Assembly: GCF_000716595.1 (NCBI RefSeq)
Contig: NZ_JNXC01000037.1
Location: forward strand, 78,977-142,976
Reading direction: 5' to 3'
DNA from: Saccharothrix sp. NRRL B-16314
GTDB lineage: Bacteria > Actinomycetota > Actinomycetes > Mycobacteriales > Pseudonocardiaceae
Length of the DNA: 64,000 bases
A program made the position numbers and the translations under genes. Numbering within the stretch: position 1 is the stretch's first letter; each line of letters starts with the position of its first letter. The notes beneath the pieces were generated by a model. It saw nothing but the letters and a program-made list of their open reading frames with translations. It had not been told where the DNA came from and searched no databases. Of this stretch, positions 35,385-44,100 are shown one piece after another.

Positions 35385-35418
35385 TGCGCCCCGGCTGTCC
35401 GTTGACAGCCGGGGCGCA
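35385..35418. terminator. Bidirectional hairpin terminator after fadB
   Basis: A 15-bp perfect stem (TGCGCCCCGGCTGTC at 35385-35399 with its complement at 35404-35418) closes a 4-nt loop. It lies between the convergent fadB and helicase genes. Confidence 0.88.
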
Positions 35419-35436
35419 GTGCTCTCTATCGGCGGC

Positions 35437-38400
35437 CTACACCAAGGCCTCGTGCTTACACCGTGGGCAACGCCAGAAGTAGGGCGTGCCCCGCTTCCGG
35501 TCGGCCGACCGATGCAGCTCCGTCTCCGCACGGCAACGGGTGCAGGCGGGCGGATCGGCGAACCCGTCGGCACCCAGATCGGCGAGCAGGCGTTTCGCGA
35601 ACGCCGAACCCCTGCAGGTGAGCATCACCTCGCGCGAGTTCCCGTGGGACAGCGCGTTGAGGCTGCCGATCAGCACCACCTGCTGGTCGATGACCACGAT
35701 CTTCTTGTGCTCAAGACGAGCGCGGATGATGCGCGCACCGGTGGCCTTCAGCGCCTGGAGCCACTCCTGGTTGGTGTCGTTGCGCTGGATGAAGTCCGTG
35801 TCGTTCCGGGTGAACACCCGCACGTCGACGCCCCGCGCCACGGCATCCGCGATGAGCGGCATGAATCGCTTGCCGTGCTTGCCCACCCACGGCGACCACA
35901 TCCACACGCTGCGCCTGGCCTTGGCGAGGCTCTTCGCCAGGGTCTCTTTGAACGCGAACTCGTCCTCGATGTCGGTGACCTCGACAAGGCCGCGCAGCAC
36001 GTCGTGCAGCTCGGCCTCCACCGACGACACCGGCTTGTACTCGTGCTCGTCCTCCAAGCCGAGCAGGGCGCCGGCGCGGACCCATTGGATGCGACCGGCC
36101 TGCGCCAACCGCCGCACCGCGCCGAGCGGGCTGTTCCCCACCGCGCCCTTCACCGCCAGTTGCGAGTTGACGATCAGGTACAGGCGGTGCCGCGCCCTGG
36201 TGATGCCCACGCCGAACAGCCGGACCGCGCTGTACTCGAAGCTGCCTCTGTCCGACCTGGCCTTGCTGATCCACCCCTGGCCGTCTTCCACGAGGTCGAA
36301 GATGACGGTGTCGAACTCGCGCCCCTGGAACGAGTGGGCGGTACCGACCGGAACCACGAAGTCGGGGCCTACGTCCCGAAGCGCGGCGAGCGTCGCTTCG
36401 GCCTGCTGCTTGAACGTGGTCACCACACCGACATCACCGTCGGTCACGTGGTGCTGCGCGAGGGCGCGTGCCACGAGCGCCCCGACCGGCCACCAACCGG
36501 CGAACCTCGACGACCGGTGGATGACGCCGAGATCCGGCAACCTGCTCACATCTACCAGGACGATCTCGGTGTCAGGTCTGGCAGCGCCGTCCCGCAGCAC
36601 GCCGTAGATCACGTTGTTGGCGAGCTCACGCAGGTTGGGCCCGAACCGGAACTGGTGCAGCAACGCCACCGCGCCGGGATTCGCGGTGACGTCCGCCGGG
36701 GCGAGGATGCCGCAGTGCGTGAAGACATCGGGTTTGACCCACTTGCGGACCCCGGCGTGGTCGGTCTTGTCGATGTCACCGGTCACCGGGCCGAGCTGGA
36801 GGAAGTCGCCGAGCAACACGGCGGTCCGCGTCGCACGCCCCACCGCGAGCAACACCTCGGCGAGCAACGCCGCGCCTGCCTCATCGACAAGGACGACGTC
36901 GAACTTCTCCCGTGCCACGGCGGGGTGGGCGCGCGACCGTGCCAGGGTCGTCGCGACCACTCGTGCTCCGGCCACGATCTCGCCCTCGGCGTCACGTCGG
37001 AGCTTGGTGATCTTCTTGGTCAACTCCCGCAGGCGGTTCTCCCACTGCGGTCGGTCGCGCGCGGCGGACCGCTGGAAGTCGTGGAGTCGCGCGCGTTCCT
37101 CGTGCCGGGCGGGAAGTCCGCCCCGGCGTGCCGACGCCACGGTTTCGTCGTCCCGGTCGTCGGCGATGCCGAGACCTCGCGACCAGGCGCACCGACCGTC
37201 CAGCGCGTCGAGCGTCCTCCTCACGTTGTCGAGGGCGGATTGTGCGGTCGAAACCGCGGTGCGCGTCTCGGCCGCGCGCCGGTCGAGCACCTCCAGATCC
37301 GTCGGCGTGACGTGGACCGTCGCGCGGATGCGGTTCAGCTCCGCCTCGATCGCACTCCGCCGGGGGGCGAACCGGCGTTCCGCGACGGCCGCCTGCTCGG
37401 CCCACTTAGCCGCCGCCTTGACTGCCTTCCGCCGCGCGAACAGACCTCGGGTGGTCGCGGCCTCCTCCTCAGCGCTCGCCACGCGTTCTCGCAGCCGTCG
37501 GAAATCATTTTCTTCGGACCTCAGCGCCGCCGCGAGCCCGGCGGCCTGATCGAGCAGCCGACGCTGCGGCTCCACCTGTCGACGCTCGGCGTCCACCGCC
37601 GCCATTTCCAGCACCTTGGCATTCAGCTCTCCATCAGCCGCGAGGTGCTGGACCACGAGTGCGGGACGGTCCGCCTCCAGTCGCGCCACTTCGGCGCGGC
37701 GGTCGATCCGTTCGATCGCGCAGAGGTAGGCGGGGTGATCGTATCCAGCGAGTTCGACGTCGAGGACCGCGATCCTGGCGTCGACCCGATCCGCTTGGAC
37801 GAGGTGTTCCCGCACGTCCTCCAGTTCGGCATCGACCTCGGCCGTCGTGCGAGCGGCGAGTCGCTGCAACTGAACGTTGTCGTCCGCCGCCAACTCCGGC
37901 AGGTGTGGCGGACCGACCCGGATGACCTGCCCTTGGTCGGTGGGGATGTTCTTGACGACCTCTTTGAGCGCGTTGTCCACGGCGATGTTGGCGGTGGACA
38001 CCAGTAGTACGCGCCAGCCGCGCTTGACCAGGTCTTCGATGGCTCTGGCCAAGACGCGGGTCTTGCCGGTGCCGGGCGGACCCCACACCGCGTGCAGCCC
38101 GGGCTCGGTGCACGCCCGATACGCGATCTGCTGCGCGGAGAGGAAGCCCGGAGGGTAGTCGTGCGTGCCCGTGGGAAGCGGGTCGAGCCGCCCGGCGGCC
38201 AGGCGATCCGCGAGAGGTGCCTCGTCCAGACCTGCGATTCCGTCGCGCAGCTTCTGCCAGAGGTGGCGGGGCGTGAGTCGGATCGTCCACACCCGGTCGC
38301 AGCCGTCGGGCAGCGCGCCGTCCACCTTGATCTTGACCAGGCCATCGGCGACCCGCACCCGCTCGACCGGGAGAGAAGTGCCGTTGTCGGGGCCGTCCCT

Positions 38401-38622
38401 GTCCGCCAAGCAGAGCTGGTCGAAGCTGTCCGCGGACAGCGGCCGGTCACCGGCGCGCAGGTCCAGCGTCCACCATCCCGGCTCGTCGCCGGGTAATCGG
38501 CTCGCCTGGCCCAGCGACCGCCAACCACCGTCCCCACCCTTGACCGGCCCGGTGAGCACCCGGTCCACGGCCTCGACGAGTTCGCGTCGCCAGCCCGAAA
38601 CCCCGCCCTCTCGCGCTGTCAC
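35437..38622 (-). CDS. Superfamily 1 helicase fused to phospholipase D-like domain
   Basis: The protein has about 1061 residues. Helicase motifs: Walker A GPPGTGKTRVLARA near residue 188, a long charged coiled region, Walker B VVLVDEAGAALLAEV, LLGDFLQLGPV, TAHSFQGREFDTVIF and GITRARHRLYLIV. The C-terminal ~220 residues carry one clear PLD motif HKKIVVIDQQVVLIGSLN and a final zinc ribbon (CTRC and CPRC). DNA2/UPF1-type helicases fused to PLD nucleases occur in anti-phage systems such as Mokosh type II, so a defence role is plausible but not shown. The GTG at 38622 is preferred; it is divergent from the YbaB-like gene. Confidence 0.82.
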   Translation of the reverse strand: MTAREGGVSGWRRELVEAVDRVLTGPVKGGDGGWRSLGQASRLPGDEPGWWTLDLRAGDRPLSADSFDQLCLADRDGPDNGTSLPVERVRVADGLVKIKVDGALPDGCDRVWTIRLTPRHLWQKLRDGIAGLDEAPLADRLAAGRLDPLPTGTHDYPPGFLSAQQIAYRACTEPGLHAVWGPPGTGKTRVLARAIEDLVKRGWRVLLVSTANIAVDNALKEVVKNIPTDQGQVIRVGPPHLPELAADDNVQLQRLAARTTAEVDAELEDVREHLVQADRVDARIAVLDVELAGYDHPAYLCAIERIDRRAEVARLEADRPALVVQHLAADGELNAKVLEMAAVDAERRQVEPQRRLLDQAAGLAAALRSEENDFRRLRERVASAEEEAATTRGLFARRKAVKAAAKWAEQAAVAERRFAPRRSAIEAELNRIRATVHVTPTDLEVLDRRAAETRTAVSTAQSALDNVRRTLDALDGRCAWSRGLGIADDRDDETVASARRGGLPARHEERARLHDFQRSAARDRPQWENRLRELTKKITKLRRDAEGEIVAGARVVATTLARSRAHPAVAREKFDVVLVDEAGAALLAEVLLAVGRATRTAVLLGDFLQLGPVTGDIDKTDHAGVRKWVKPDVFTHCGILAPADVTANPGAVALLHQFRFGPNLRELANNVIYGVLRDGAARPDTEIVLVDVSRLPDLGVIHRSSRFAGWWPVGALVARALAQHHVTDGDVGVVTTFKQQAEATLAALRDVGPDFVVPVGTAHSFQGREFDTVIFDLVEDGQGWISKARSDRGSFEYSAVRLFGVGITRARHRLYLIVNSQLAVKGAVGNSPLGAVRRLAQAGRIQWVRAGALLGLEDEHEYKPVSSVEAELHDVLRGLVEVTDIEDEFAFKETLAKSLAKARRSVWMWSPWVGKHGKRFMPLIADAVARGVDVRVFTRNDTDFIQRNDTNQEWLQALKATGARIIRARLEHKKIVVIDQQVVLIGSLNALSHGNSREVMLTCRGSAFAKRLLADLGADGFADPPACTRCRAETELHRSADRKRGTPYFWRCPRCKHEALV

Positions 38623-38770
38623 CGGGCCAGTAAACCAAGCCTTGTTCGCAGGACACCAAACTGCCCGATGTCTCGAACCACTGCCCGATGTCGCCAACCG
38701 GCTGCACGCGTCCGACACCGTCCGCTACGGTCGGAAACCGGATCATCACTTAAAGCAAGCAAGGGGAGAC

Positions 38771-39457
38771 GTGAGCGGCGTATACAGGTTCGGCTTCGAG
38801 GACGGTGATGAAGAGGACCGAAGTCCTCGACCCGCGCCCGAGGAACCCGAAGCCCCTCAGGACGCCCTGGTGGGACGTGACGCTGACGGTGTCGTCACCG
38901 TGGCGGTAGGCGACATGGCGGAGGTCCAGTCGGTCACCATCGCCGCGCTGTGGCGGCAGTCGGTCGACCCTCGCGTCCTGGGCTCGGCGGTGACCCAAGC
39001 TGCGAACGCGGCCACCATGGCGGCGTTCGCCAAGCAGGTCCAGCGACCGACGGAACCTCCGCCACAGCGGGAGGCGCCGCCACCGCGATCCGACGAACGC
39101 ATCACGCCCGAGCAGGCGTTGCGGTTGATGGACGCCGTCAGTGCCGACCTGGCCATGTACACGCAGCGGATGAACGAGGTCGTGGACCGTCCGCTGACGG
39201 TGGAGAGTCGGGGCGGCCACGTCCGGGGCACGATCCACCGGGGACAGGTCCTCGACCTGCAGATCGATCCCGCTTGGACGCATTCGGCTCGCGTGACGGA
39301 GATGCAGCAGGAGTTCCTGGAAGTGCTGCGGAACCTGCGCGCCCAGAGCGTTCCCGCAGACCTGGCGCAGGGTCCTCAGAGCCCTGCCATCACCGAACTC
39401 ACCGCGCTGGTGAGTGATCCCGACACACTGTTGCGCCGAGTGGGGTTGCTGCCATGA
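38771..39457 (+). CDS. YbaB/EbfC-like protein of an ESX-related operon
   Basis: The 228-residue protein has a variable acidic, Pro-rich first part. Its C-terminal half, from about residue 115 (EQALRLMDAVSADLAMYTQR, then LTVESRGGHVRGTIHRGQV and ITELTALVSDPDTLLRRVGL), resembles YbaB/EbfC nucleoid-associated proteins. In ESX-1 loci a YbaB-like protein (EspL) accompanies secreted substrates. The GTG at 38771 follows AAGGGGAG. Its stop overlaps the next gene's start (ATGA), beginning a tightly coupled four-gene operon. Confidence 0.7.
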   Translation: MSGVYRFGFEDGDEEDRSPRPAPEEPEAPQDALVGRDADGVVTVAVGDMAEVQSVTIAALWRQSVDPRVLGSAVTQAANAATMAAFAKQVQRPTEPPPQREAPPPRSDERITPEQALRLMDAVSADLAMYTQRMNEVVDRPLTVESRGGHVRGTIHRGQVLDLQIDPAWTHSARVTEMQQEFLEVLRNLRAQSVPADLAQGPQSPAITELTALVSDPDTLLRRVGLLP

Positions 39458-39783
39458 CCGATGTCTCCGTAGCCCTCGAAGCGATGCGGTCCGACGCAAC
39501 CGCGTGGGCGACCGCGGCCGACAACCTCGACGGCCCGTGCTCCGCGATCGGTGGTCTGACCCTGACCGGCGCCGACCTGTCGTTCTGGGCGGTCGACCGC
39601 GGCTTGGACCGCACGTACAACGATGCTCGCCTCGCCTTGGAGGACATGCTCACCCAGGCGACCCAGGCGTTCCGCAGCCTCAGCGAGACCCTCCACGCGG
39701 CGGCGAACACCTATGAAGCCGAAGAGGAAGCGAACAAGCACGCGATGAACAGCATCCACACCGACGACGGCGGTGGCCGATGA
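39454..39783 (+). CDS. WXG100-like/ESX protein
   Basis: The 109-residue all-helical protein has no signal peptide (SVALEAMRSDATAWATAADN, LARLALEDMLTQATQAFRSL-like helices, and a C-terminal ANTYEAEEEANKHAMNS). The size, helical hairpin and YxxxEEE-type C-terminus suggest an ESX secreted or partner protein; an exact WxG is not obvious, though a SFWAVD turn is present between the helices. It overlaps both neighbours by 4 bp (ATGA), so the operon is translationally coupled. Confidence 0.68.
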   Translation: MTDVSVALEAMRSDATAWATAADNLDGPCSAIGGLTLTGADLSFWAVDRGLDRTYNDARLALEDMLTQATQAFRSLSETLHAAANTYEAEEEANKHAMNSIHTDDGGGR

Positions 39784-40544
39784 ACCCGCTCGTGCAGGAG
39801 GCGCACCAGAAGTCGCAGGAGATCGACCAGAACACTGAGAAGTTCTTCGACCAGGTCAACAGCGTGATGAGCTGGGTCCCCGCGCCACTCGAGTACCTCG
39901 TCGACCCCATCATCCGCGGCATGCATCTGCTCAACGAGAAGCTGCACGATTTCTGGGACCGGGTCAAGCTGCTGTGGGAGCAGCCGGGCGATTCGGACCG
40001 CATCAAGCAGGTCGGCGAGCAGTGGGTGTCGCAGGTCGGCAACGCACTCGGCGACATCGCGGGCACGATCGGGCTGGACAAGCTCCGCACCACGATCGAG
40101 TGGGAAGGCCGCGCGGCCCGTGCCTACCAGGCGACGGTGCCACCACAGGCGGCCGGGCTGAACTCGGTGAAGGACATCGCCGGACAACTGCGTTCGTCCC
40201 TGAACAGCCTGGCGAATTCGATCGACATGTTCTGGATGGCGATGGGCTTCGCGCTCGCCGGCCTGCTCATCGGCATCGTCGCCGCGGTGGCCGCCGCGTG
40301 CACACTCGTGGGCATTCCCGCGGCGATCGCGTTCGTCGTCGGAACGGTGGCCACGACGATCAGTGTCATCGCCGCGACCGTCATGGCGTTGGAGTCGCAC
40401 GTCAACACGATCGAAACCGAGCAGGTCGCACTCCGGCAGAAGATCCACGACCTCGGCTCGACGTGGGCCATGCCGAACACGGCAGACATGGCGGATGCGA
40501 GCGTCTCCGACGGAGACGGCTCGGACTGGCGACTCGGCTCGTGA
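39780..40544 (+). CDS. WXG-like protein with membrane hairpin
   Basis: The 254-residue protein has a helical N-terminal part with a WEGRAARAYQATVP turn near residue 108, as in large WXG100-superfamily proteins. Two hydrophobic segments at ~150-205 (FWMAMGFALAGLLIGIVAAV and IAFVVGTVATTISVIAATVM) and a charged tail follow. Such proteins appear in actinomycete type VII loci, some as toxin-chaperone or pore-like partners. It overlaps the genes before and after by 4 bp. Confidence 0.68.
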   Translation: MNPLVQEAHQKSQEIDQNTEKFFDQVNSVMSWVPAPLEYLVDPIIRGMHLLNEKLHDFWDRVKLLWEQPGDSDRIKQVGEQWVSQVGNALGDIAGTIGLDKLRTTIEWEGRAARAYQATVPPQAAGLNSVKDIAGQLRSSLNSLANSIDMFWMAMGFALAGLLIGIVAAVAAACTLVGIPAAIAFVVGTVATTISVIAATVMALESHVNTIETEQVALRQKIHDLGSTWAMPNTADMADASVSDGDGSDWRLGS

Positions 40545-41074
40545 CGTATCCGGGGCCGCCTCCCCGCTATGTGTGGATACCGGCTGCGCAGGCTCGAAGG
40601 ATCCGGGGCCGGTGCGGCGTACTCGGCGCGGCGGGCCTCGGCGCCTGCCTGGCGCTCGGATGGGCGATCGTGGGATTCGGTCGGGCGTTGCCGACTGCCT
40701 ACCACCCGATCAACGCGTTGGTTTGGATCGCCGGGTGCGGTTCGGTGTTCGCGGTGCTCCTGTCCTCCGCGAGCCTACTGGCGGCACGGTCCTACGTCCG
40801 GGGCGAGTACCTCGACGTGAACGGCGCAAGAGTGGCGAGGCGTGCGCTGGCCGGAGGGTGGACGAGTGCGGTGATCGTCGCCGTCATCGCTTGGTTCCTG
40901 CTGGTCATGACGGTGACGAGCGGTAATCGGCAGGTCGGGTTCACCAGTGGTGTGTGGGCTTACCTGTTCCTGTTGGCCCTGCCTTCGGTGACGGCGGGCG
41001 TTCTCTTCTTCCTCGGACGTGCGCTGTTCCGGACGCCTGTCACGCCATCGGCCGGGGTTCAGTGGCGTCCTTGA
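40541..41074 (+). CDS. Hypothetical membrane protein ending the ESX-related operon
   Basis: The 177-residue protein has four hydrophobic segments (CGVLGAAGLGACLALGWAIV, ALVWIAGCGSVFAVLLSSAS, TSAVIVAVIAWFLLVMTV, VWAYLFLLALPSVTAGVLFF) and a proline-rich start. The GTG overlaps the preceding stop (GTGA), so it belongs to the same operon. No domain is recognised; a membrane role paired with the WXG-like hairpin protein is likely from context. Confidence 0.65.
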   Translation: MTYPGPPPRYVWIPAAQARRIRGRCGVLGAAGLGACLALGWAIVGFGRALPTAYHPINALVWIAGCGSVFAVLLSSASLLAARSYVRGEYLDVNGARVARRALAGGWTSAVIVAVIAWFLLVMTVTSGNRQVGFTSGVWAYLFLLALPSVTAGVLFFLGRALFRTPVTPSAGVQWRP

Positions 41075-41113
41075 GTGAGGTGGACGCTGCTCAACGCGGA
41101 GTTTTTGCCTGAC

Positions 41114-41209
41114 AGGCGAGTGAGTGGTGCTCACGATGATTTGCGAAACCCGATCTTGAGTGTCATGACGTCACAACGACGGAGGGTGCCCGCCCGACCG
41201 GCCTTGCCG
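41114..41209 (+). repeat. Diverged copy of the 50859-50953 promoter and start region
   Basis: About 95 bp here align with 50859-50953, with scattered substitutions and one length difference. The shared stretch includes GTGCTCAC, CACCCGATCTT-like sequence, and the first codons of the gene that starts at 50909. In this copy homology stops soon after. This indicates a past partial duplication or loss of the rest of the gene. Confidence 0.7.
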
Positions 41210-41221
41210 TGGGCGAAGTGA
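41165..41221 (+). pseudogene. Truncated start of a gene related to 50909-51358
   Basis: ATG ACG TCA opens an 18-codon frame (MTSQRRRVPARPALPWAK) whose first half matches the start of the 50909 gene (MTSHRRRARARPRP). It then hits a stop. Upstream sequence is also shared. The remainder to 41840 shows no convincing gene, only a hairpin at 41224-41251. Confidence 0.6.
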
Positions 41222-41223
41222 AC

Positions 41224-41251
41224 GTGGTGGGATGACAACCTCTCCCACCAC
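41224..41251. terminator. Hairpin, possible terminator
   Basis: GTGGTGGGA (41224-41232) pairs with TCCCACCAC (41243-41251) around a 10-nt loop, just after the truncated gene. It could also end transcription of the 38.8-41.1 kb operon. The rest of the 766-bp gap 41075-41840 holds no gene I can support. Confidence 0.55.
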
Positions 41252-41840
41252 GCGAAAGCGCTGGTCAAGCTTCAACCGCATCGGCCATCGTGCTGCGGAC
41301 GCGGGCGTGGTGCCGAGCACCCGGCGCGGAACCGTGGCCTCACGAGGGAAGGCCTACTCCAGCACTGCAGTGTCACCCTCGACGCGCTCACCGAACCGGT
41401 CCAGCGGACCGGCGAGCGCGTCGACAGCCCCAGACTGACGCAGGTGTAAGGGCGGGCAGCCCGTACTGGCGTTGGACGGTCTCGCTCCGCTCGGCCATTG
41501 TCCGGTCGGGCAATGCCTTGCTCGACCGCCTCGACCACCGCGCCCGTTACGGCGCGGTCAGCTGCGAGTTGATCGACCCACCCTCGACTCCGTCGCCCTG
41601 CTGTGCCGACGGGGGATGGGACGGCGGTCTTCACCTCAACGCGTACGTCATCAGAGTGAACACGTCGAAAGATATGGATCGTTGCCGGTCTCCGTGGCCG
41701 CCCCGCCTGGATACTGCATAACCAGGCGGGCTGAGTCGGCCCGTTCCGCCCATCGACGGCATCGCCATGTCCGAACCTGGACACGGAGAGCGACGTCTCG
41801 CGTGCTGTCAGTGGCAGTCAGGGCAGGAGAGGGGAGACTC

Positions 41841-42215
41841 ATGCCGTTTTTCGCGGGTGGTGGCGGTGGCGCCGGTGGAGTGGGGGCTCCTGGAGCCGGA
41901 CCGGTGGCCATGCAGATCGAGCCAGACCAGATCTTGGCCCTCAAGGCACGCTACGAAGCGGTCCGGAACATGGTTCAGGACTTCTTCGACTCCCAACGAG
42001 ACAGTCTGGTCGTACGCCCATTCGCGGACGACGAAGTCTCGTTGGATGCCGCGAAGGTCTTCTCGGACAACGCGGTCACCGCACTCGACGTACTGACCAG
42101 GTTCATTGGCGAGTTGGACTTGAACATCGATCAACTCGATCAGGCCGCCAAGACGTACAACCTGGCCGAAGACACCAATCAAGTGTCCATGCAGAAGCAG
42201 AACAGGGGCATCTGA
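41841..42215 (+). CDS. Small ESX-type protein (cassette B)
   Basis: The 124-residue protein begins with a Gly-rich run (FFAGGGGGAGGVGAPGAGP), then has two helices (PDQILALKARYEAVRNMVQD and VTALDVLTRFIGELDLNIDQ) and a TYNLAEDTNQ end, the form of a PE/WXG100-like partner. GGGGAG lies 4 nt before the ATG at 41841. It holds the same place in cassette B as the 151-residue gene in cassette A, 5 nt before the DUF3558 lipoprotein. It is probably secreted through an ESX system with the PPE-like protein. Confidence 0.7.
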   Translation: MPFFAGGGGGAGGVGAPGAGPVAMQIEPDQILALKARYEAVRNMVQDFFDSQRDSLVVRPFADDEVSLDAAKVFSDNAVTALDVLTRFIGELDLNIDQLDQAAKTYNLAEDTNQVSMQKQNRGI

Positions 42216-42220
42216 CCGAC

Positions 42221-42802
42221 ATGCGCCGACCCCTGGCAATCACACTGGTGACACTCGCTCTGGCGACGGGATGCAGTCCCGCGCCGGGGACTCCGACGCC
42301 GGAACGAACTTCCACCGAAAGCTCAGCCGCGACCACAACACCGGCAGAGGCACCATCGTCATCCTCCGCACGCCCGCGCGAAGTCAAACTGGACGGCGCT
42401 CGAGCTTGCGACCTCCTGACGGCAGAACAACTGCCGTCTCTCAAGATCGACAGTGCCGGCCGGGCGGTCGAGGTCGCGGCGTATGAGGCCAGCGGGTGCA
42501 GTTGGACCGTGACAGGCGCGAGCAATCGTCTCGTGCCGGTGACGAAGGAAGGCATCGAGGTGTGGACCGGCGGCAAGCGGACCGGCCGACCGAGCGAGAT
42601 CGAACCGATCATGGGTTTCCCGGCGATCACCATCACCTTGCCGAACCAGGAAGCCAGCTGTGACGCGATCGTCGATACCGCCGAGGGCCAATACCTCCTC
42701 GCCACGGTCACGGTCAATCCGAGTTTCGAGGATCGCTTTCCCAAGCCGTGTGACGGGGCACGGCAGTTGGCGGAAGCGGCCATGCAGAACTTGCTGAAGT
42801 AA
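42221..42802 (+). CDS. DUF3558-type lipoprotein (cassette B)
   Basis: The 193-residue protein has a lipoprotein signal with Cys18 in the lipobox LATGC. A Thr/Ser/Pro linker to ~55 precedes a domain opening RACDLLTAEQLPSLKI and containing SGCSWTVTG and EASCDAIVDTAEG. These features and the paired cysteines match the cassette A paralogue (PCDLLTSSEA, DACDWSESG). It is anchored at the outer membrane surface. Cotranscription with the flanking ESX genes is likely (5-nt and 12-nt gaps). Confidence 0.82.
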   Translation: MRRPLAITLVTLALATGCSPAPGTPTPERTSTESSAATTTPAEAPSSSSARPREVKLDGARACDLLTAEQLPSLKIDSAGRAVEVAAYEASGCSWTVTGASNRLVPVTKEGIEVWTGGKRTGRPSEIEPIMGFPAITITLPNQEASCDAIVDTAEGQYLLATVTVNPSFEDRFPKPCDGARQLAEAAMQNLLK

Positions 42803-42814
42803 GGGGGAGCATCG

Positions 42815-42909
42815 ATGGGCGGGATAGGTAACCACAACTTCGACGCGCAGTCCCACAAGCAGCTCTACGACAAATCCACGGCGGACCCGGCCACTCCGCC
42901 GCCCAGGCT
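42815..42909 (+). pseudogene. Frameshifted N-terminal segment of the cassette B PPE-like gene
   Basis: ATG 42815, with GGGGGAG upstream, encodes MGGIGNHNFDAQSHKQLYDK, a plausible PPE-like start. It then runs out of frame and stops at 42943. One base inserted at the AAA run 42872-42874 would join it to the downstream frame through HGGPGHSAAQAVDDAWNGF, which is typical of this family. This is therefore a single-base deletion or a sequencing error. Confidence 0.7.
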
Positions 42910-44100
42910 GTGGACGACGCCTGGAACGGCTTCCGCGCGGTGATGGCCAACACCAAGAGCGAGTTGGAGTCGGCAATCCGCGACGCGGGGGCGGTCTGGG
43001 TCGGCGCGGCGGGCGAGCAGTTCGCGGGCGGCACCGCGCCGCTGGTGCAGTGGGCCGAGGACGTACGCACCGCCGGTGTCGAGACGCACAACTCCTTCGC
43101 CGCCCAGACCTCCTACTACAGCGGCGCGAAGACGCGGATGCCCGAGCCACGCGAGGTCACGTCTACGGCCAACGACGACTTCCTCGGCATCCCGGCGGGT
43201 TTCACCCACCTGGTCGGCGGCCAAACCGACCAGGACGTCCAGGAGCAGCAGGCGAACGAGGCCAAGCGGGAAGCCGTCCGGGTGATGAACGGCTACCGCG
43301 ATGGCGCGTCCTCAGCCGTGGACACCCTGGGAGCCTTCACACCGCCGCCGCAGGTGACCACGCAGGTCATCGAGCCCGAGTTCGAGCAGCCCGAGGCGCA
43401 GCGCCAGTACTCTCAGCAATTCACGGAAGGCCAGTGGAGCACGACCGCTCCGACGGAGCCGAACCGAACCACCTCGGTCCCGCCGCAGCAGCCGGTGAGC
43501 ACTCCCCCGACCATTGCCTCCGTCGGCGGAGACGACACCAACACCTCGGGTATCGGGACACCGCCGGACCTCACGCCACGACCCACCCCAACGCCGGTTC
43601 CACCGCCCGCCCACACCCCCGGACCGCCGCAACCGCCGATCGGCGTCACCCCGCCCGGCATGATCAGGCCCAACCCGAACCGGTACGACCAGCGGACCCC
43701 ACCCGCCAACAACCCTCCCCGCAGGGGACCGGTCACGGGCACACCCCGCGGACTCGGCGGCAACCTGCCGGGCGGCGCGCCTCAGGGCGGAACGCCCCGC
43801 TTCGGTGGCGGTGCACCAGGGCAGCCGGGGATGCCCGGCCAGCCGTTCGGTCCCGGCTCCTCCTCCGGCGTCGGCGCTGGCGACACGCAGGCGAACCGTG
43901 CCGCCACCGGACCAGCCGGCGCAAGGGGCGCGGCAGGCAGTCCGATGATGGGCGGCCTGGCCGGCACACCCCAGGGCGGCCAAGGCGAGGACGACATCGA
44001 GCACAAGTCCGCGCCCTACCTCGAGGAGCTGGAAGACGTGTGGGGCGAGGATTCCGCCCAGAGAGTGGCGCCGCCGGTGATCGGGGACGACATCCAGTGA
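42910..44100 (+). CDS. PPE-like type VII substrate with Pro/Gly-rich region (cassette B)
   Basis: As read from GTG 42910 the protein has 396 residues, but its natural start is probably 42815, lost by a frameshift. A helical domain with VWVGAAGEQFAGG (WxG-like) and ARMPEP-equivalent TRMPEPREV spans ~1-145. A long Thr/Pro/Gln-, then Pro/Gly-rich region follows. The last ~35 residues (EHKSAPYL, later APPVIG) match the tail of the cassette A paralogue. The stop overlaps the EspG-like gene start (GTGA). Whether functional protein is made depends on the frameshift being real. Confidence 0.7.
   Translation: MDDAWNGFRAVMANTKSELESAIRDAGAVWVGAAGEQFAGGTAPLVQWAEDVRTAGVETHNSFAAQTSYYSGAKTRMPEPREVTSTANDDFLGIPAGFTHLVGGQTDQDVQEQQANEAKREAVRVMNGYRDGASSAVDTLGAFTPPPQVTTQVIEPEFEQPEAQRQYSQQFTEGQWSTTAPTEPNRTTSVPPQQPVSTPPTIASVGGDDTNTSGIGTPPDLTPRPTPTPVPPPAHTPGPPQPPIGVTPPGMIRPNPNRYDQRTPPANNPPRRGPVTGTPRGLGGNLPGGAPQGGTPRFGGGAPGQPGMPGQPFGPGSSSGVGAGDTQANRAATGPAGARGAAGSPMMGGLAGTPQGGQGEDDIEHKSAPYLEELEDVWGEDSAQRVAPPVIGDDIQ

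Noticed and set aside
41272..41784. 170-codon minus-strand frame between the ESX blocks, and a plus-strand NALLDRLDHRARYGAV segment recalling IstB-type transposase helpers
   Set aside because: The resemblance is too short, there are no inverted ends or transposase core, and start signals are missing. A remnant cannot be excluded.
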